A DNA stretch of 64,000 bases from contig CP071496.1 in assembly GCA_017354895.1 (NCBI GenBank), positions 1,178,001-1,242,000 of the forward strand, given 5' to 3'. Positions 33,910-44,867 of this stretch are shown here, piece after piece. Position numbers and translations under genes: made by a program. Source of the DNA: Podospora comata. Lineage: Eukaryota; Ascomycota; Sordariomycetes; Sordariales; Podosporaceae. The notes under the pieces were generated by a model. It did not search any database. It was not told where the DNA came from and saw only the letters and a program-made list of their open reading frames with translations. Numbering within the stretch: position 1 is the stretch's first letter; each line of letters begins with the position of its first letter.

Positions 33910-34891
33910 GATGTGCTGCGTAGCATGATGTAGCATATATGAAGGTTGGTGTTTTGGCCGTCGTTTTCCGCCGTTGTTGGTTGCGGGTGGCCGGTCACGG
34001 AAACGGACACAAAGAGGTGTTGCGGGGCCACTTTGGGCTGCTGAGCACCGCTGACCACTCAAAAGTTGACGTTCGCATGTCAGGGCCCCGCTGTCCCCGG
34101 CTGTCGTGTCCATAGGTAGTAGAGCAAGGGTCTGGCACGCTTGTCTTTCTGGACTGGACGGTCCTGAGCGGCCCTCTCGATCCGCATTCCCTAGCGGGCG
34201 TAGCCAGGCTAGCAAGCATCCATCCTCTCCATGCAGAGTATAGTCGTTAGCAATGCTGTAGTGTTCATTGTACAAAGTATAGACCAACACCACTCCAGAC
34301 CAGCATAGCAGTCTTCTTCACGCAAGCATATCCCCGTCTCCCCCAGCGCCGAGCTGTCGACCGATCGCGACAGGCGTTCTCCGAACAGCCCACCTTCGCC
34401 GATCCCCACGATCTTCGAACCCGTCCGCCGCGACCCGTCCGCCCGTCCGCCATCCTCTCCGGCCGCCCCAGTCGCCGTTTTGTACAATCTCCAGCAGGGC
34501 TTGGTGACCGTCGCGTCTGCGGCTTCAATTAAACCCATTGCGGTCGGCGTGTTCCTTAAAGATATCGTGAGCTCGATTGGCGTGCCAGCTTTGCTGTGTC
34601 GTGTGGTTTCTCCTTGCTATGGTGCTCTGGTGATGCTATGGTCGGTGTGCTTGAAAACTGGAAACAACGATAGGAGTACTGATTCGTCGGAGCAGACAAA
34701 GCAAGCTCCACCTCTCGGGTCGGGTCCAAGAAACAAAAAGACACAATAGTGGCGGCAGAGAGAGCAAGCACGCGATACGGACAAGAGAAGAGAAAAGAGA
34801 AAGAGAAAGGGTATGCTCTGAGTGGGCGTATGCGAATGCGCTGAGGCCGTATACCCCGGAGCGAAGACTGACCAGCCCGCTGCCGGCCGCC
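33910..34891. other. Intergenic, RasGAP promoter and 5' leader
   Basis: No gene supported. GA-rich leader sequence lies directly before the RasGAP start (about 34750-34810). Confidence 0.4.
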
Positions 34892-37800
34892 ATGGACACC
34901 AGATCGTTTGGTAGCAGCGGCAGCAGTAACAGCAGCAGCAGCAGCGTCAACGGGAATGGTGGCGCCCCTGCGCTCCCTGAGCGTCCAGCACAAAGCTCAG
35001 TGCTTGCTCCAGTGTCCGAGGTGCCGTCGTTGCGAGGCATGGAGAGGCTGTCCACCAGTAACCTTCGCAGCACCTTCCGTCCCAGCCTGGTCGTGCAGCA
35101 CCGTGGTGACACAGCCGTCACACCTGAGCCGGCCGACGTCGCACTCGACAGCCGCGACAGACCTCGCCAGGCGTCCCGCGCTTTCGGTTCCGTGTCACCT
35201 CAGACCTCTCCCAGAACGATACCCGGTGTCCCGGCCAGCCTGCCTGTGAGGCGCCAGGGTGTGGTCTTTAACGATTCCTTTGCCGGGTCCTATGAGGCCA
35301 ATTCGTCCAGTCCTCCGCTTCGACCGCCGCCCTCGTTTCGTCCCAGGACACACACGATGGACGGTGCTTTCCGCCAACAGCTTGCCCCGACCGTCGAGGC
35401 ACGACACCGCGTCGGCTCCTTTTCCTCGTCTCTCCCCGTGGCTGATGAGCTCAGGCTGCCGCCTCTCCAGCCACCCCTTGACTCATACCGACTCCCAGAT
35501 CTCCAGCAGACATCACTCAGCACGTCTGCTCAAAAGGACAAGAAGTCGACAGGCACCCGCAGTCGTTTGACAAAACGGCCCTCGTCTCGGCCCAGCTCGC
35601 CCCTGCTTTCCCTCCCGCCATCAGTTGACTCGTTGCTGCTGCCCATACCCACAACTGATGCGAACAAGGTGCTGCTGCTGATGAATAATCTCTGCGGCAG
35701 GATGCGAGGCGATATAGAGTACCAGCGAGAAAGCGGCGGGCCCTGGCACAGCGGTGTATGCTATATAGAAGAGGATAAAGGAAGCCTAATGTTTGACCCA
35801 GGGGACCGGGGCCCTTTTCACACCACACTGGTCCCTGACCTGCGTGGGTGCAGGGTGGTGCCAATGGAACAAATGGATGGAGAATACCAATGCCTGGAAC
35901 TCATCGCTCCCCAGCTGACATCAACCCTTCTCTTGCGGCCGCTGGTGGCCGAAGAGCTCGATCTCTGGCTGGCGGCGCTTCTTTGCTGGCAACAACTGCG
36001 ACCGCCCGCTTCAAAACAGACACCACCTCGCGCGACCACCACAGCAGCTCCAGCACGACCCGAGGTCAAGCGCCGGGTGTCTTCTTCGGGCCTGCGCGAC
36101 ACCCCCGTAATCAAAGTTGGCAAGGTCATGCTGTGGGACAAGGGCATCGCCACCTCCCCTCGCGCCATTGTCAAACGACCCTCGACTCGTGATCTCAAGT
36201 CAGCGCAAACTGCATGGAGAAAGGTGTCTTGTATTCTTCATGACAATGGTGAGCTCAAGCTCATGACGGAAAATGATGTAACGGTGCTCTCGGTCATTGA
36301 GCTGCCTCAGCTAGCCAGGTCAGCCATTCAGCAGCTGGACAGATCTGTGTTGGACGAGGACTACTGCCTGGCCATTTTCCCCATATACTCGTCGACCTCC
36401 ACCCAGCTGTCGATTTTCAGACCAATATATGTGTCATTAGAGTCGCGGGTGCTGTTTGAGGTCTGGTTTGTGCTTTTGCGCGCATTCACTGTTCCTGACG
36501 TCTACACTCTGGATCCCGCCAGTGGAGGACAGGTGTGCGAGGTGACAGATCTCCAAGCTGAGCCTCCTGGTGAGACCTTTAGGCTGGAGAAGACAATATC
36601 TGTGAGGGTTACTGAGGCCAAACTACGCGGGCGTACCCTTATTGCAGACGGACAAGCTTCGGATCGCCATAACAAGAGCGCCGATCACGAAGGAATCACG
36701 GGCAATTATCTGGCCGAAGTTATCCTCGATGGAGAAGTCAGAGCTCGCACGACAACCAAGATGAACACCAAAAAGCCGTTCTGGCGGGAAGACTGCGAGT
36801 TTGTAGACCTCCCTGCGTCGCTGCCTTATCTGTCGGTCCTGCTGAAACGGATTGATGGAAACATGGAGAGCTTCACGCATCAACTACAAGCTACTTTGGG
36901 GTTGGCCAGGACAGGCAACCTGGCTGAAGTTCTCTGCGGTGCTGTTGATATACCACTGCATCAGCTCGACCGAGGAAAGGATCACGAGCAGTGGTTTCCG
37001 ATCTGCGATGAGAGACACCAGTCTGTCGGCTCCATGCTGGTACGACTACATCACGAAGAGCTTGTGGTGCTCCTATCTAAACATTATCAGCCGCTTTCAG
37101 ACCTCCTGCATCGCTTTAGCTCTGGACTAACGGCGCAAATTACCGAGGCCCTCCCCGGAAACCTGCGGCGCGTCGCCGAGACGTTTCTCAATATATTCCA
37201 GGTTTCAGGCACCTCGAATGAGTGGCTGATGAACATGGTTGAGGAAGAAATTGACGGCATTGGAAGCCAGGCCACGCTGAAAAAGCCCAGGTTCAGCAGT
37301 CGGCTCAAGTCCAATGATTCCCTAGAATCCACGAGCGATAGGGAGCAAATTGTTCGCGATATGGGCAAGTCGCTTCAGGGTGAGGCCAATTTGCTGTTCA
37401 GGGGCAACTCCCTCTTGACGCAAGCACTCGAGTTTCACATGCGCCGCCTTGGAAAGGAATATTTACACGAAACACTGGCCGAGAAGATATTTGAAATCAA
37501 CGAGCTCAACCCTAACTGCGAGGTCGATCCCAGCAAGTTGCAGCAGGGCGAGGATGCGCAGCATCATTGGAATCACCTCATCCAGCTGACAAACGAGCTT
37601 TGGGGCTGCATTGCTGCATCAGCGTCACGGCTACCACCCGAGCTCCGGCATATTCTCAAATACATTCGTGCTGTGGCCGAGGATCGATACGGAGATTTCC
37701 TCCGCACCGTAACCTACACCTCGGTGTCTGGCTTCCTCTTCCTTCGCTTCCTCTGCCCAGCTATTCTCAACCCGAAACTATTTGGCCTCCTGCGCGACCA

Positions 37801-38821
37801 CCCCCAACCCCGAGCCCAGCGCACACTAACCCTCATAGCCAAGGGTCTCCAAGCCCTCGCAAACCTCTCCACCATCGGCAAGAAGGAAACCTGGATGGAA
37901 CCCATGAACCGCTTCCTGACCGCACAGCGCCAGGCCTTCAAAGACTTTCTCGATGCCGTCTGCGCTATCCCCGCCGAACGCACCAAAATGACCCTCCAGG
38001 CCTCCTACTCAACCCCAGTCGCCATCATGGGCCGGCTATCACCACTCGCTCGCGAAGGCTTCCCCTCGCTACCCTACCTCCTTGATCCCGGCCGCAACTT
38101 CGCCGCCCTCGTCAAGCTCTGGATGGACGCCCACCCCATCACCGCCAGCGCTTCCAAGGTGTACACAGGGGATCTTTTGAAATTCCACACCATGTGTGTA
38201 GACCTCCACCGCCGAGCAACAGCCTGCTACTCCCAGATCGAAACCCTCCGCAGCGCCGTCGACACAGTCAGCCAGCTCCCCGACAATGACCGCATCAGCC
38301 TCACTGATGCCCTTGATCGGATCAGCCTGGGCGACACACTGCACATCTCACCATACAGCAACAGCAGCCACATCGCCCTCTGGTTTGACGCCGAGGGCCG
38401 CCCGCCAGGCTCGGCGGGGAGTGATGTCGTGCTCGACCATACATCCCTGGCGCTTTCCCCGAGCAGTCACAGCAAATTTGACTCGAGGTTTGGTGGAGGG
38501 AACAGTGGGGGTGGCAACAACAGACAGGTCTCGAGAAGCAGTGAGATGTCTGGTGCCTATGGCGGCGGCAACCCTGGCGGTGGTGGCGCTGCTGGCACGG
38601 TGCGCAACCTGCCTCGGAAGCTCCTCAATGGCTTTATTCGTAAGACGAGGACGGTTTCACCTGATATGCCTGAGGTCGCGACGAGCTCCTCGTCTACCCC
38701 CAGCAGTGGCACGCCGTGGGATCGGGAGCAGCAGGTGCAAGAAAGGGGAAGAGACAAGGAATATGAGCGGGAACATAAGCGGAGGGAGAAGGATAGGGAC
38801 CGGGGTAGAGATAGGGATTAG
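34892..38821 (+). CDS. RasGAP with PH-like and C2 domains (Bud2/Cla2-like)
   Basis: A single exon encodes 1,309 aa. The N-terminal 240 residues are Ser/Pro-rich. A PH-like domain follows at about 255-370 (SGVCYIEEDKGSLMF, LWLAALLCWQQL), then a second PH-like region near 400-540. A C2 domain lies at about 565-720, and the RasGAP domain at about 790-1110. The arginine finger is in LFRGNSLL (about 835-842), and FLFLRFLCPAI (about 948) is the FLR-type motif that fixes the finger. This order is like yeast Bud2, the GAP for the Ras-like Rsr1/Bud1 that sets polarity at the cortex; a role in hyphal polarity is inferred. The tail is Gly-rich and ends in an Arg/Asp/Glu-rich segment (REHKRREKDRDRGRDRD). 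The N-terminal ATG sits in a plausible context, with Ser repeats encoded by AGC trinucleotides just after. Confidence 0.88.
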   Translation: MDTRSFGSSGSSNSSSSSVNGNGGAPALPERPAQSSVLAPVSEVPSLRGMERLSTSNLRSTFRPSLVVQHRGDTAVTPEPADVALDSRDRPRQASRAFGSVSPQTSPRTIPGVPASLPVRRQGVVFNDSFAGSYEANSSSPPLRPPPSFRPRTHTMDGAFRQQLAPTVEARHRVGSFSSSLPVADELRLPPLQPPLDSYRLPDLQQTSLSTSAQKDKKSTGTRSRLTKRPSSRPSSPLLSLPPSVDSLLLPIPTTDANKVLLLMNNLCGRMRGDIEYQRESGGPWHSGVCYIEEDKGSLMFDPGDRGPFHTTLVPDLRGCRVVPMEQMDGEYQCLELIAPQLTSTLLLRPLVAEELDLWLAALLCWQQLRPPASKQTPPRATTTAAPARPEVKRRVSSSGLRDTPVIKVGKVMLWDKGIATSPRAIVKRPSTRDLKSAQTAWRKVSCILHDNGELKLMTENDVTVLSVIELPQLARSAIQQLDRSVLDEDYCLAIFPIYSSTSTQLSIFRPIYVSLESRVLFEVWFVLLRAFTVPDVYTLDPASGGQVCEVTDLQAEPPGETFRLEKTISVRVTEAKLRGRTLIADGQASDRHNKSADHEGITGNYLAEVILDGEVRARTTTKMNTKKPFWREDCEFVDLPASLPYLSVLLKRIDGNMESFTHQLQATLGLARTGNLAEVLCGAVDIPLHQLDRGKDHEQWFPICDERHQSVGSMLVRLHHEELVVLLSKHYQPLSDLLHRFSSGLTAQITEALPGNLRRVAETFLNIFQVSGTSNEWLMNMVEEEIDGIGSQATLKKPRFSSRLKSNDSLESTSDREQIVRDMGKSLQGEANLLFRGNSLLTQALEFHMRRLGKEYLHETLAEKIFEINELNPNCEVDPSKLQQGEDAQHHWNHLIQLTNELWGCIAASASRLPPELRHILKYIRAVAEDRYGDFLRTVTYTSVSGFLFLRFLCPAILNPKLFGLLRDHPQPRAQRTLTLIAKGLQALANLSTIGKKETWMEPMNRFLTAQRQAFKDFLDAVCAIPAERTKMTLQASYSTPVAIMGRLSPLAREGFPSLPYLLDPGRNFAALVKLWMDAHPITASASKVYTGDLLKFHTMCVDLHRRATACYSQIETLRSAVDTVSQLPDNDRISLTDALDRISLGDTLHISPYSNSSHIALWFDAEGRPPGSAGSDVVLDHTSLALSPSSHSKFDSRFGGGNSGGGNNRQVSRSSEMSGAYGGGNPGGGGAAGTVRNLPRKLLNGFIRKTRTVSPDMPEVATSSSSTPSSGTPWDREQQVQERGRDKEYEREHKRREKDRDRGRDRD

Positions 38822-39395
38822 TATATGTGTATGTATGTGTTTTGTGTATATGCGGCGTTGGGGGGCGAGGGAGGTGGGTTTGGTTAAAACCGCCAGAAAT
38901 CAATGATAGCCGTTGGAGACGCTGAAAGGATTAATCATAGGGGGGAAGATGGCGGGTCGGAGTATAAAAGGATCACATACAGTCTTGTCATTGGATGAAG
39001 GTGGCATTTGCGAAATGTAGTTGCACGACACAACCTACTAGCATTGGGCGTTGCTATATTGGTTGTCACGAACGGTTGCTGCCCGAAGACAGCAACACAA
39101 CATACTATGCAGGATAATACATCAACTCTCAATATTAGCTCTGTGGTCGGATGAACGAAAAGAGAAAATCAATACTAGTATTGATGAAAAGACCTAGTGT
39201 CCCTTCGCTTATCTTGGGTATGCGTGAACATTACTGCGAACCCCCCTCCACTAGTTTTCTTCCCATTGCGAGTTTTGACGCCATGAAACCCCATCCAGGA
39301 AGAGAGAAACAATGTGTGAAAAATGTACCTGGCTACCCTGTGTGTGTCCGAAATCGCTTGCAAAGTCATAACTCAATCATCTTTCCATGCCCCGT
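38822..39395. other. Intergenic between convergent RasGAP and cyclophilin genes
   Basis: 3' flanks of two convergent genes; nothing else is seen. Confidence 0.4.
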
Positions 39396-40597
39396 TCAGC
39401 TAAAGAACTTCTTGTACGCCGCCTTCTCCTTGGCGCGTCTCGCAGCAGCCGCCTTCTTGACCTCGGCCAGCTCCTTCGCGACAGCCGCGTTCTCCCGGTC
39501 AACCTTTTGAGCCTCTCCCAAACTCTCCAGAGCAGCATCCTCATCCTTGAGACGCAGCTGAGCACGTCCGCGGTGGTAGAGAGCCTTTGCCTTCTCCTTG
39601 CCTGAGATGCCAGCCACGGCAAGAGCACCGTTTGCAGAACGAACTGTGTCATCCCACGCCTCCAGCTTGAAATTCATGAGCGCCGCATTGGTGTTGAGCG
39701 AGATGCGCAAAGTGCTGAGCTTGGACTTGGTCTCATCGGATTCGTTGTCCAGATCGGGGTCCTCGTTCAGGTAGCGCAAGCCCTTTTGGTATTTGTCCAG
39801 GGCCACACTCAAATCGCCACCCTTGAAAGCCTTGTTGCCAAACTCCTTGCAGTCGCTGGCAATTTTGAGGATTTGAGTGGCGGAAAGAGTTTCGTTGCCA
39901 CTAACTTGGTCTTCGGGGAAATCTTCGTACTCATCACCATAGGCATCGGCGGTCTTGGTGTCGGCGGTGATGGCTTCCGAGCCGGAGAGCTCGCCGCAGT
40001 CGGCGATGACGGCATCTTTCGCGGGCTTGTCGGCTTGAGTGGTGAGGTTTTCGAGTTGACGGACGACGGACTTGCCACTGAGGACCTCTCCAAAAACGAC
40101 ATGCTTTCCATCGAGATGTGGTGTTGGCACAGTAGTAATGAAGAATTGGGAACCGTTTGTACCTGTGGTCACGCCAACACTAGTCAGTCAAACTGCGCAA
40201 GCTATATGACGAGGACACCTAGCCGGTGTTACCTACCGGGACCAGCATTAGCCATGGACAGCAGGAAAGGACGGTCGTGCTTCAGCTCAAAGTTCTCATC
40301 CTCAAACTTGGCACCATAGATGGACTCGCCGCCTGTGCCATTGCCAGCCGTGAAGTCACCACCCTGGATCATGAACTGCTTGATGATGCGGTGGAATAGC
40401 GACCCCTTGTAGTGCAAAGGTTTGCCGGCCTTGCCGATACCCTTCTCGCCCGTGCAGAGAGCACGGAAGTTCTCGGCCGTCTTGGGCACAATGTCATCGT
40501 AAAGCTCGAATGTGATGCGGCCGGCGGGCTTTCCTCCGATGGTAACGTTGAAGAAGACGCGGCTGCGAGCCTTCTTTGTCTCCTCGGTGCTGCTCAT
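39396..40597 (-). CDS. CPR6: Cyclophilin-40 peptidyl-prolyl isomerase (Cpr6/PPIase D)
   Basis: Two exons (40237-40597, 39396-40162) with a 74-nt intron encode 375 aa. Residues about 12-185 are a cyclophilin domain with the catalytic and cyclosporin-binding set: [17 protein letters not shown], then [27 protein letters not shown]. The splice site falls inside [10 protein letters not shown], where most homologues have GPNTNGSQFF. The C-terminal half (about 215-365) carries TPR repeats that bind the EEVD tail of Hsp90 or Hsp70, ending in a basic Ala-rich helix ([17 protein letters not shown]). It acts as an Hsp90 co-chaperone in the cytosol. Orientation is tandem with the deacylase upstream, spacing about 1.3 kb. 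Confidence 0.95.
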
Positions 40598-41219
40598 AGT
40601 TGCTATAACGGGTGTCTTGGGTAGATGGAATGGGTTGTTTCTAGAAGAGGGAGAAAATTGGAAGGAGAGTTCCCCTGGTGCGTTTACAAGCGCGCGCGTT
40701 CGTGAGGGGTGCTCAAGGGGGCACGTTGAAGAGAGGGCTAGTTTCGATGTTGTGGGTAGAATTGGGTGTTAACAGATTAACAGTGCAGTGTGGTTGGAAG
40801 ACTAGAGTGATCACAGACGAATTGGGGATGTCAATGGTCCTTTTCAATCGCAACTCAGCCTGTTGGATGCACTGGCAGACATCAATACAGGCATGGAGGG
40901 GAGCTTCCTGAACCTTCGAAATGGTGGGGCTGTCAACAGTCAAGCACCGACAATGAATGAGGGGTTGGGGTCGCGGTGGGGCCTCTGGGCTAAAGAAGCC
41001 GCAAGCAACCTGGAACCTTACCTGTTTTGGAAAGGTGCCATCTCGCCCACATGCCTGCCGGGACACCTCTCCAGACTTCAAACCACCACCGCATGCCTGG
41101 CAGGAACAACGCTGAGAATAGGATCAAGCGGTATGAGCTCACCAGTTGTCTTTATTTGGTTAATCGCGTGATGATCTGAAGAGACACCCGCCGGTGTAGC
41201 AGTACGGACGGATCAGTCC
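40598..41219. other. Intergenic, cyclophilin promoter
   Basis: Nothing beyond the promoter region of the minus-strand cyclophilin and the 3' flank of the deacylase gene. Confidence 0.4.
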
Positions 41220-41925
41220 TTATTTGGGCGGTTCCGTGATCTTTGGCTTCTTCTGGTCTTGTTCCTTGGGAGGGCTTGCTGAGACCTCAAGAGTGACCTT
41301 GTTTGATATAAGCAAAACACCCAAAGAAAAAAAGGAAAGAGGTGGCGCTTTCTGGGGCTTACCGGTCCGTCATTTACGAGGGCAACCTGCATCATGGCTT
41401 GGAAGACGCCATCCTTCACCTTATCGACAGCATAGCCTTCCTGAACTCGGCGGTAGAAATACTGGTAGAGGCTCCTGGCCTCGTCCCCTCCCATGGCACC
41501 GTGGAAGTCCGGTTTGTTACCCTTCTTTGTAGAAGCTAGGAGCGTGAATTGTGATACTGTGATCAGGGCCATTTTTAGCATACGGATCATTGCAACACCG
41601 ACAACTCACAAACAGAGTATTGCTCACCACATAGTACTTCGCCGTTGATGTCTTGGACATTCTTCTTCCAACGGCCCCCTGTATCATCATCCCAAAGCCT
41701 CAACTTGAGGACCTTCGCTGCCAGGGCATCAGCTTCCTTCTCAGTGTCACCCGGCGCAACTGCAGCCAGGACCAAGATGCCTTTTCCTATCGATGAAACC
41801 AGCTCCTGGTCCACCGTGACCGAGGCTGAAAGCACTCGTTGAAGGATGGCTATTTATATATCGCTCAGATTCGGGTCTTGAATGCATATCCCAAGGCATT
41901 CGGAGGACTGTGACATACCCTTCAT
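41220..41925 (-). CDS. DTD1: D-aminoacyl-tRNA deacylase (DTD1)
   Basis: Four exons (41919-41925, 41628-41849, 41363-41556, 41220-41297) encode 166 aa. The first coding exon is only 7 nt (ATG AAG G) and joins CC to make MKAILQRV, the standard DTD start. The family's two active-site motifs are present: SQFTL (about 80-84) and NxGPVT (NDGPVT, about 139-144), the latter split exactly between exons 3 and 4. DTD hydrolyses D-amino acids (and Gly mischarged on tRNA-Ala) from tRNA, a cytosolic quality-control step. The last 20 residues are polar, Lys/Pro-rich and variable in the family. All phases agree. The 5' end lies 0.8 kb from the divergent NOT3 start. Confidence 0.92.
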
Positions 41926-42738
41926 GTTGCAGACTTCTTCGTGAAATGGTCAAGTTGTAGGGAGTTGGGCTTTGTCAGCCAGTGGCGGCCAGCTGAATGG
42001 CCTTGTTGGGTTATAAAAGTGGATTCAGGAAAAGCATCCCTGTTTCTCCAAGCAAGATTGAGCCAAGTCCTGTGTAACAGAACAGATAGTTGGTCATGTG
42101 CAATTGCCCCTTTTACACAGAGAAAAGCCGAGAGAAGAATACAAATGGCAAGGAGGGTGCTGTCAATTGCTCCGTCATTAATCAAAGATGGTAGCCAAGT
42201 GAATTGCTCCATGTGTAACCCAATTGATAAGGCCCGAGAGCGAGGCTCTTTATCGGGCGCGATAGTGGATACTAGTGCGAGTCCCAATCCCAGGTCTCAC
42301 ACAGGGCAGCAGCGGGCGGGCGAGGTGAGGGAGTCTGAGCTGGGCTTGCCATTCTTTGATTTGGCCGACAGCCTGCCATCTCTTGCTGCATCAGCAAACA
42401 GCCTGGTTTGTTTCAGCGACTTTGCATTCCCTTCCCTTTCCCCCCCCTCAATACCAACCACGACCTGTTCCCCTTCTCGCATGTCGCCCTTTTTTACGCC
42501 GACAGAGCTGCAATCATCCCCACGGTAAATAACCTACCTACCCGGCCGTGTGACGTTGTTGGACGGGTCGAAGCTAATTAACTTGCAGCTTTGGCAGTCA
42601 TATTCCGACTACTCCAACCCTGGAGAGAAAGGCTGATTGCCTGCCCCCGAGTTATTTGGTCGCGCGACGGCCAGCCACCAAACGAACCCCTCACCCTAAA
42701 CCTTACGTTTCCTACAGCGCAGCACCACTACCAGCGAG
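41926..42738. other. Divergent intergenic region, DTD1/NOT3 promoters
   Basis: No coding sequence is supported. The NOT3 proximal part is rich in CCC/TTC runs, and several CAAT-like sequences occur. Some of it is likely NOT3 5' UTR. Confidence 0.4.
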
Positions 42739-44867
42739 ATGGCGGCACGAAAGCTGCAGCAGGAAGTCGACAAGTGCTTCAAGAAGGTGGCTGAAGGTGT
42801 CGCCGACTTCGAGGCCATTTACGAGAAGATTGAGCAGTCCACCAATCAGGCGCAAAAGGAGAAGCTAGAAGATCAGCTGAAGCGAGAAATCAAGAAGTTA
42901 CAGAGGCTGCGCGATCAGATCAAGACATGGGCTGCTAGCAATGATATCAAGGATAAGGGGCCGCTGCTGGAGCAGCGGAGGCTGATAGAGACGGTTGGTT
43001 GCCTACCTAGTTTGATGATAGAGGATGTGCTGTGTGCTTACTAGTGTGTTCCATCTGTCTAGCAAATGGAGAAGTTCAAGGCTGTCGAAAAGGCGATGAA
43101 GACGAAGGCGTACTCTAAAGAAGGATTATCAGCCGCCACCAAGCTGGACCCCAAGGAGCAAGCGAAGCTGGAGGCAAGCGAATTCCTGAGCAACATGGTG
43201 GACGAACTCGAGCAGCAAATCGAAACCCTCGAGGCCGAAGGCGAATCGATACAAGCCACCATGAAGAAGGGCAAGGGCCAGGCAACCAAGCTGGAGCGCA
43301 TCGCCGAGATAGAGCGCATCATCGAACGGCATAAATGGCACCAAGGGAAGCTGGAGCTGATTCGCCGCTCACTCGAAAATGGGGGCGTCGAGACCGAGCA
43401 AGTTACGGACCTAGAGGAGAGCATCAAGTACTACGTGTCCGACGGCATGAACGACGATTTCCCCGAGGACGAGGGCATGTACGACGATCTAAACCTGGAA
43501 GAAGAGGAGGATGCCTTTGGTATGAACCTGGAGAACGACAAGGGCTCATCACAGGACACCCAGTCGGTTCAAGAGGAGCCAGCCCCTGAGCCCGAGACGA
43601 CAAGACCGGCAGCTGCTGCTCCGGTCGGGAAGCAACGCACGGTGGCCGATGCTGTGACAGGGTCGGCTACACGACGTCCCTCGGCCCAAAAGTCACCCCT
43701 CCCAACGCTCGCAACCGTCCACAACTCGCAAACAACCAACAGCAATGGGGTTCAGGCCAATGTTGCCATGAAGCCGGCAGCGCTACCAACCCGGCCCGCC
43801 GAGGGTTTGAAGTATGCCAGCGCAGCAGCAGCCGCTGCCGCAAGCGATAAGAACAACGTGGGCATTGCGCCTTTACCCCCTCCGCCAGGTGCTCCTCCAG
43901 CATCCGCCGCCTCTCCGTTAGCACCAAGTCAGCCGAGGACAAGTACTACCAACTCTCCCAGCACAGCACCCATACAACCGGTGGTGCAGGACAGGGCACC
44001 CCTACAAACTGCCCAGCCGCCAGCCAAGGAAGCGCCCAAATCTACAGCATCAAAGGGCAAGGCTCCTGTACAACCGCCAACCGTCACACCAGCAGCTCCA
44101 GATCACGGAGATGCCACCCCCACGCGAGGTTTGTTTAGACAGTCAAAAACTGGATTTGACGGGCAAGGAGCTAACAAATGTTTCACAGCAGGTTCGGCGT
44201 CAACACAAGGGGCTCCAGTATCAGCACCAGTACCGGCTGCGAACGGCGTTTCCAATGGCATCAAGCCAATCGAGGAGGAAGAGGAAGATGAAGAGGAAGA
44301 GTCGATATATCATCTCCCTGCGGCCCTCCAAGACCTGGTGGAATCATACGAAGTGACCAAGAAGCGGACGGCGTCAATAAACTCACCATTGACCCAGAGG
44401 ATGCATATCACATCGGAAGCGGCTAAGCCTGAAGCTGCGGATGCCGAACCACCCCGCGCGTATGTGCCGGAGACGAAGTACCTCGCGCACACACACTTCC
44501 CACAAGAGCCGCTAGATATCCTGGATGACCCACGACTGTACGAACGAATCGAGCCAGACACACTCTTTTACGTTTTCTACTACAAGCAGGGGACATACCA
44601 GCAATATCTTGCTGCGAGGGCTTTGAAGGACCAGAGTTGGAGGTTCCATAAACAATACCAGACATGGTTCCAGAGACACGAAGAGCCAAAGTCGATTACC
44701 GAAGAGTTTGAACAGGGGACGTACCGCTTCTTCGATTATGAGAGCACATGGTTGGTCTCCCTTCCGCAAAGATATCATGGACGAATCGCTGCTGACAGAG
44801 CCCCAGGATGAACCGCAGGAAGGCAGATTTTAAGTTTGCCTACAAGTTTCTCGAGGATGAGGTTTGA
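42739..44867 (+). CDS. NOT3: CCR4-NOT complex subunit Not3/Not5
   Basis: The best model has four exons (42739-42993, 43063-44128, 44189-44750, 44807-44867), 647 aa. The N-terminal Not3 coiled-coil domain ([17 protein letters not shown]..., residues 1-230) is followed by an acidic EDEG/NLEEEED stretch and a 230-residue Pro/Ala/Ser-rich linker. The C-terminal NOT2_3_5 (NOT-box) domain spans about 500-647: [20 protein letters not shown], then a last exon that supplies the conserved [19 protein letters not shown] end. Not3/5 helps recruit Ccr4-Caf1 deadenylase and senses ribosome codon optimality in yeast. The intron 44129-44188 is 60 nt with no in-frame stop, so its retention yields a 667-aa variant. 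The last exon is essential; without splicing the frame ends in an unrelated tail. Confidence 0.93.
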
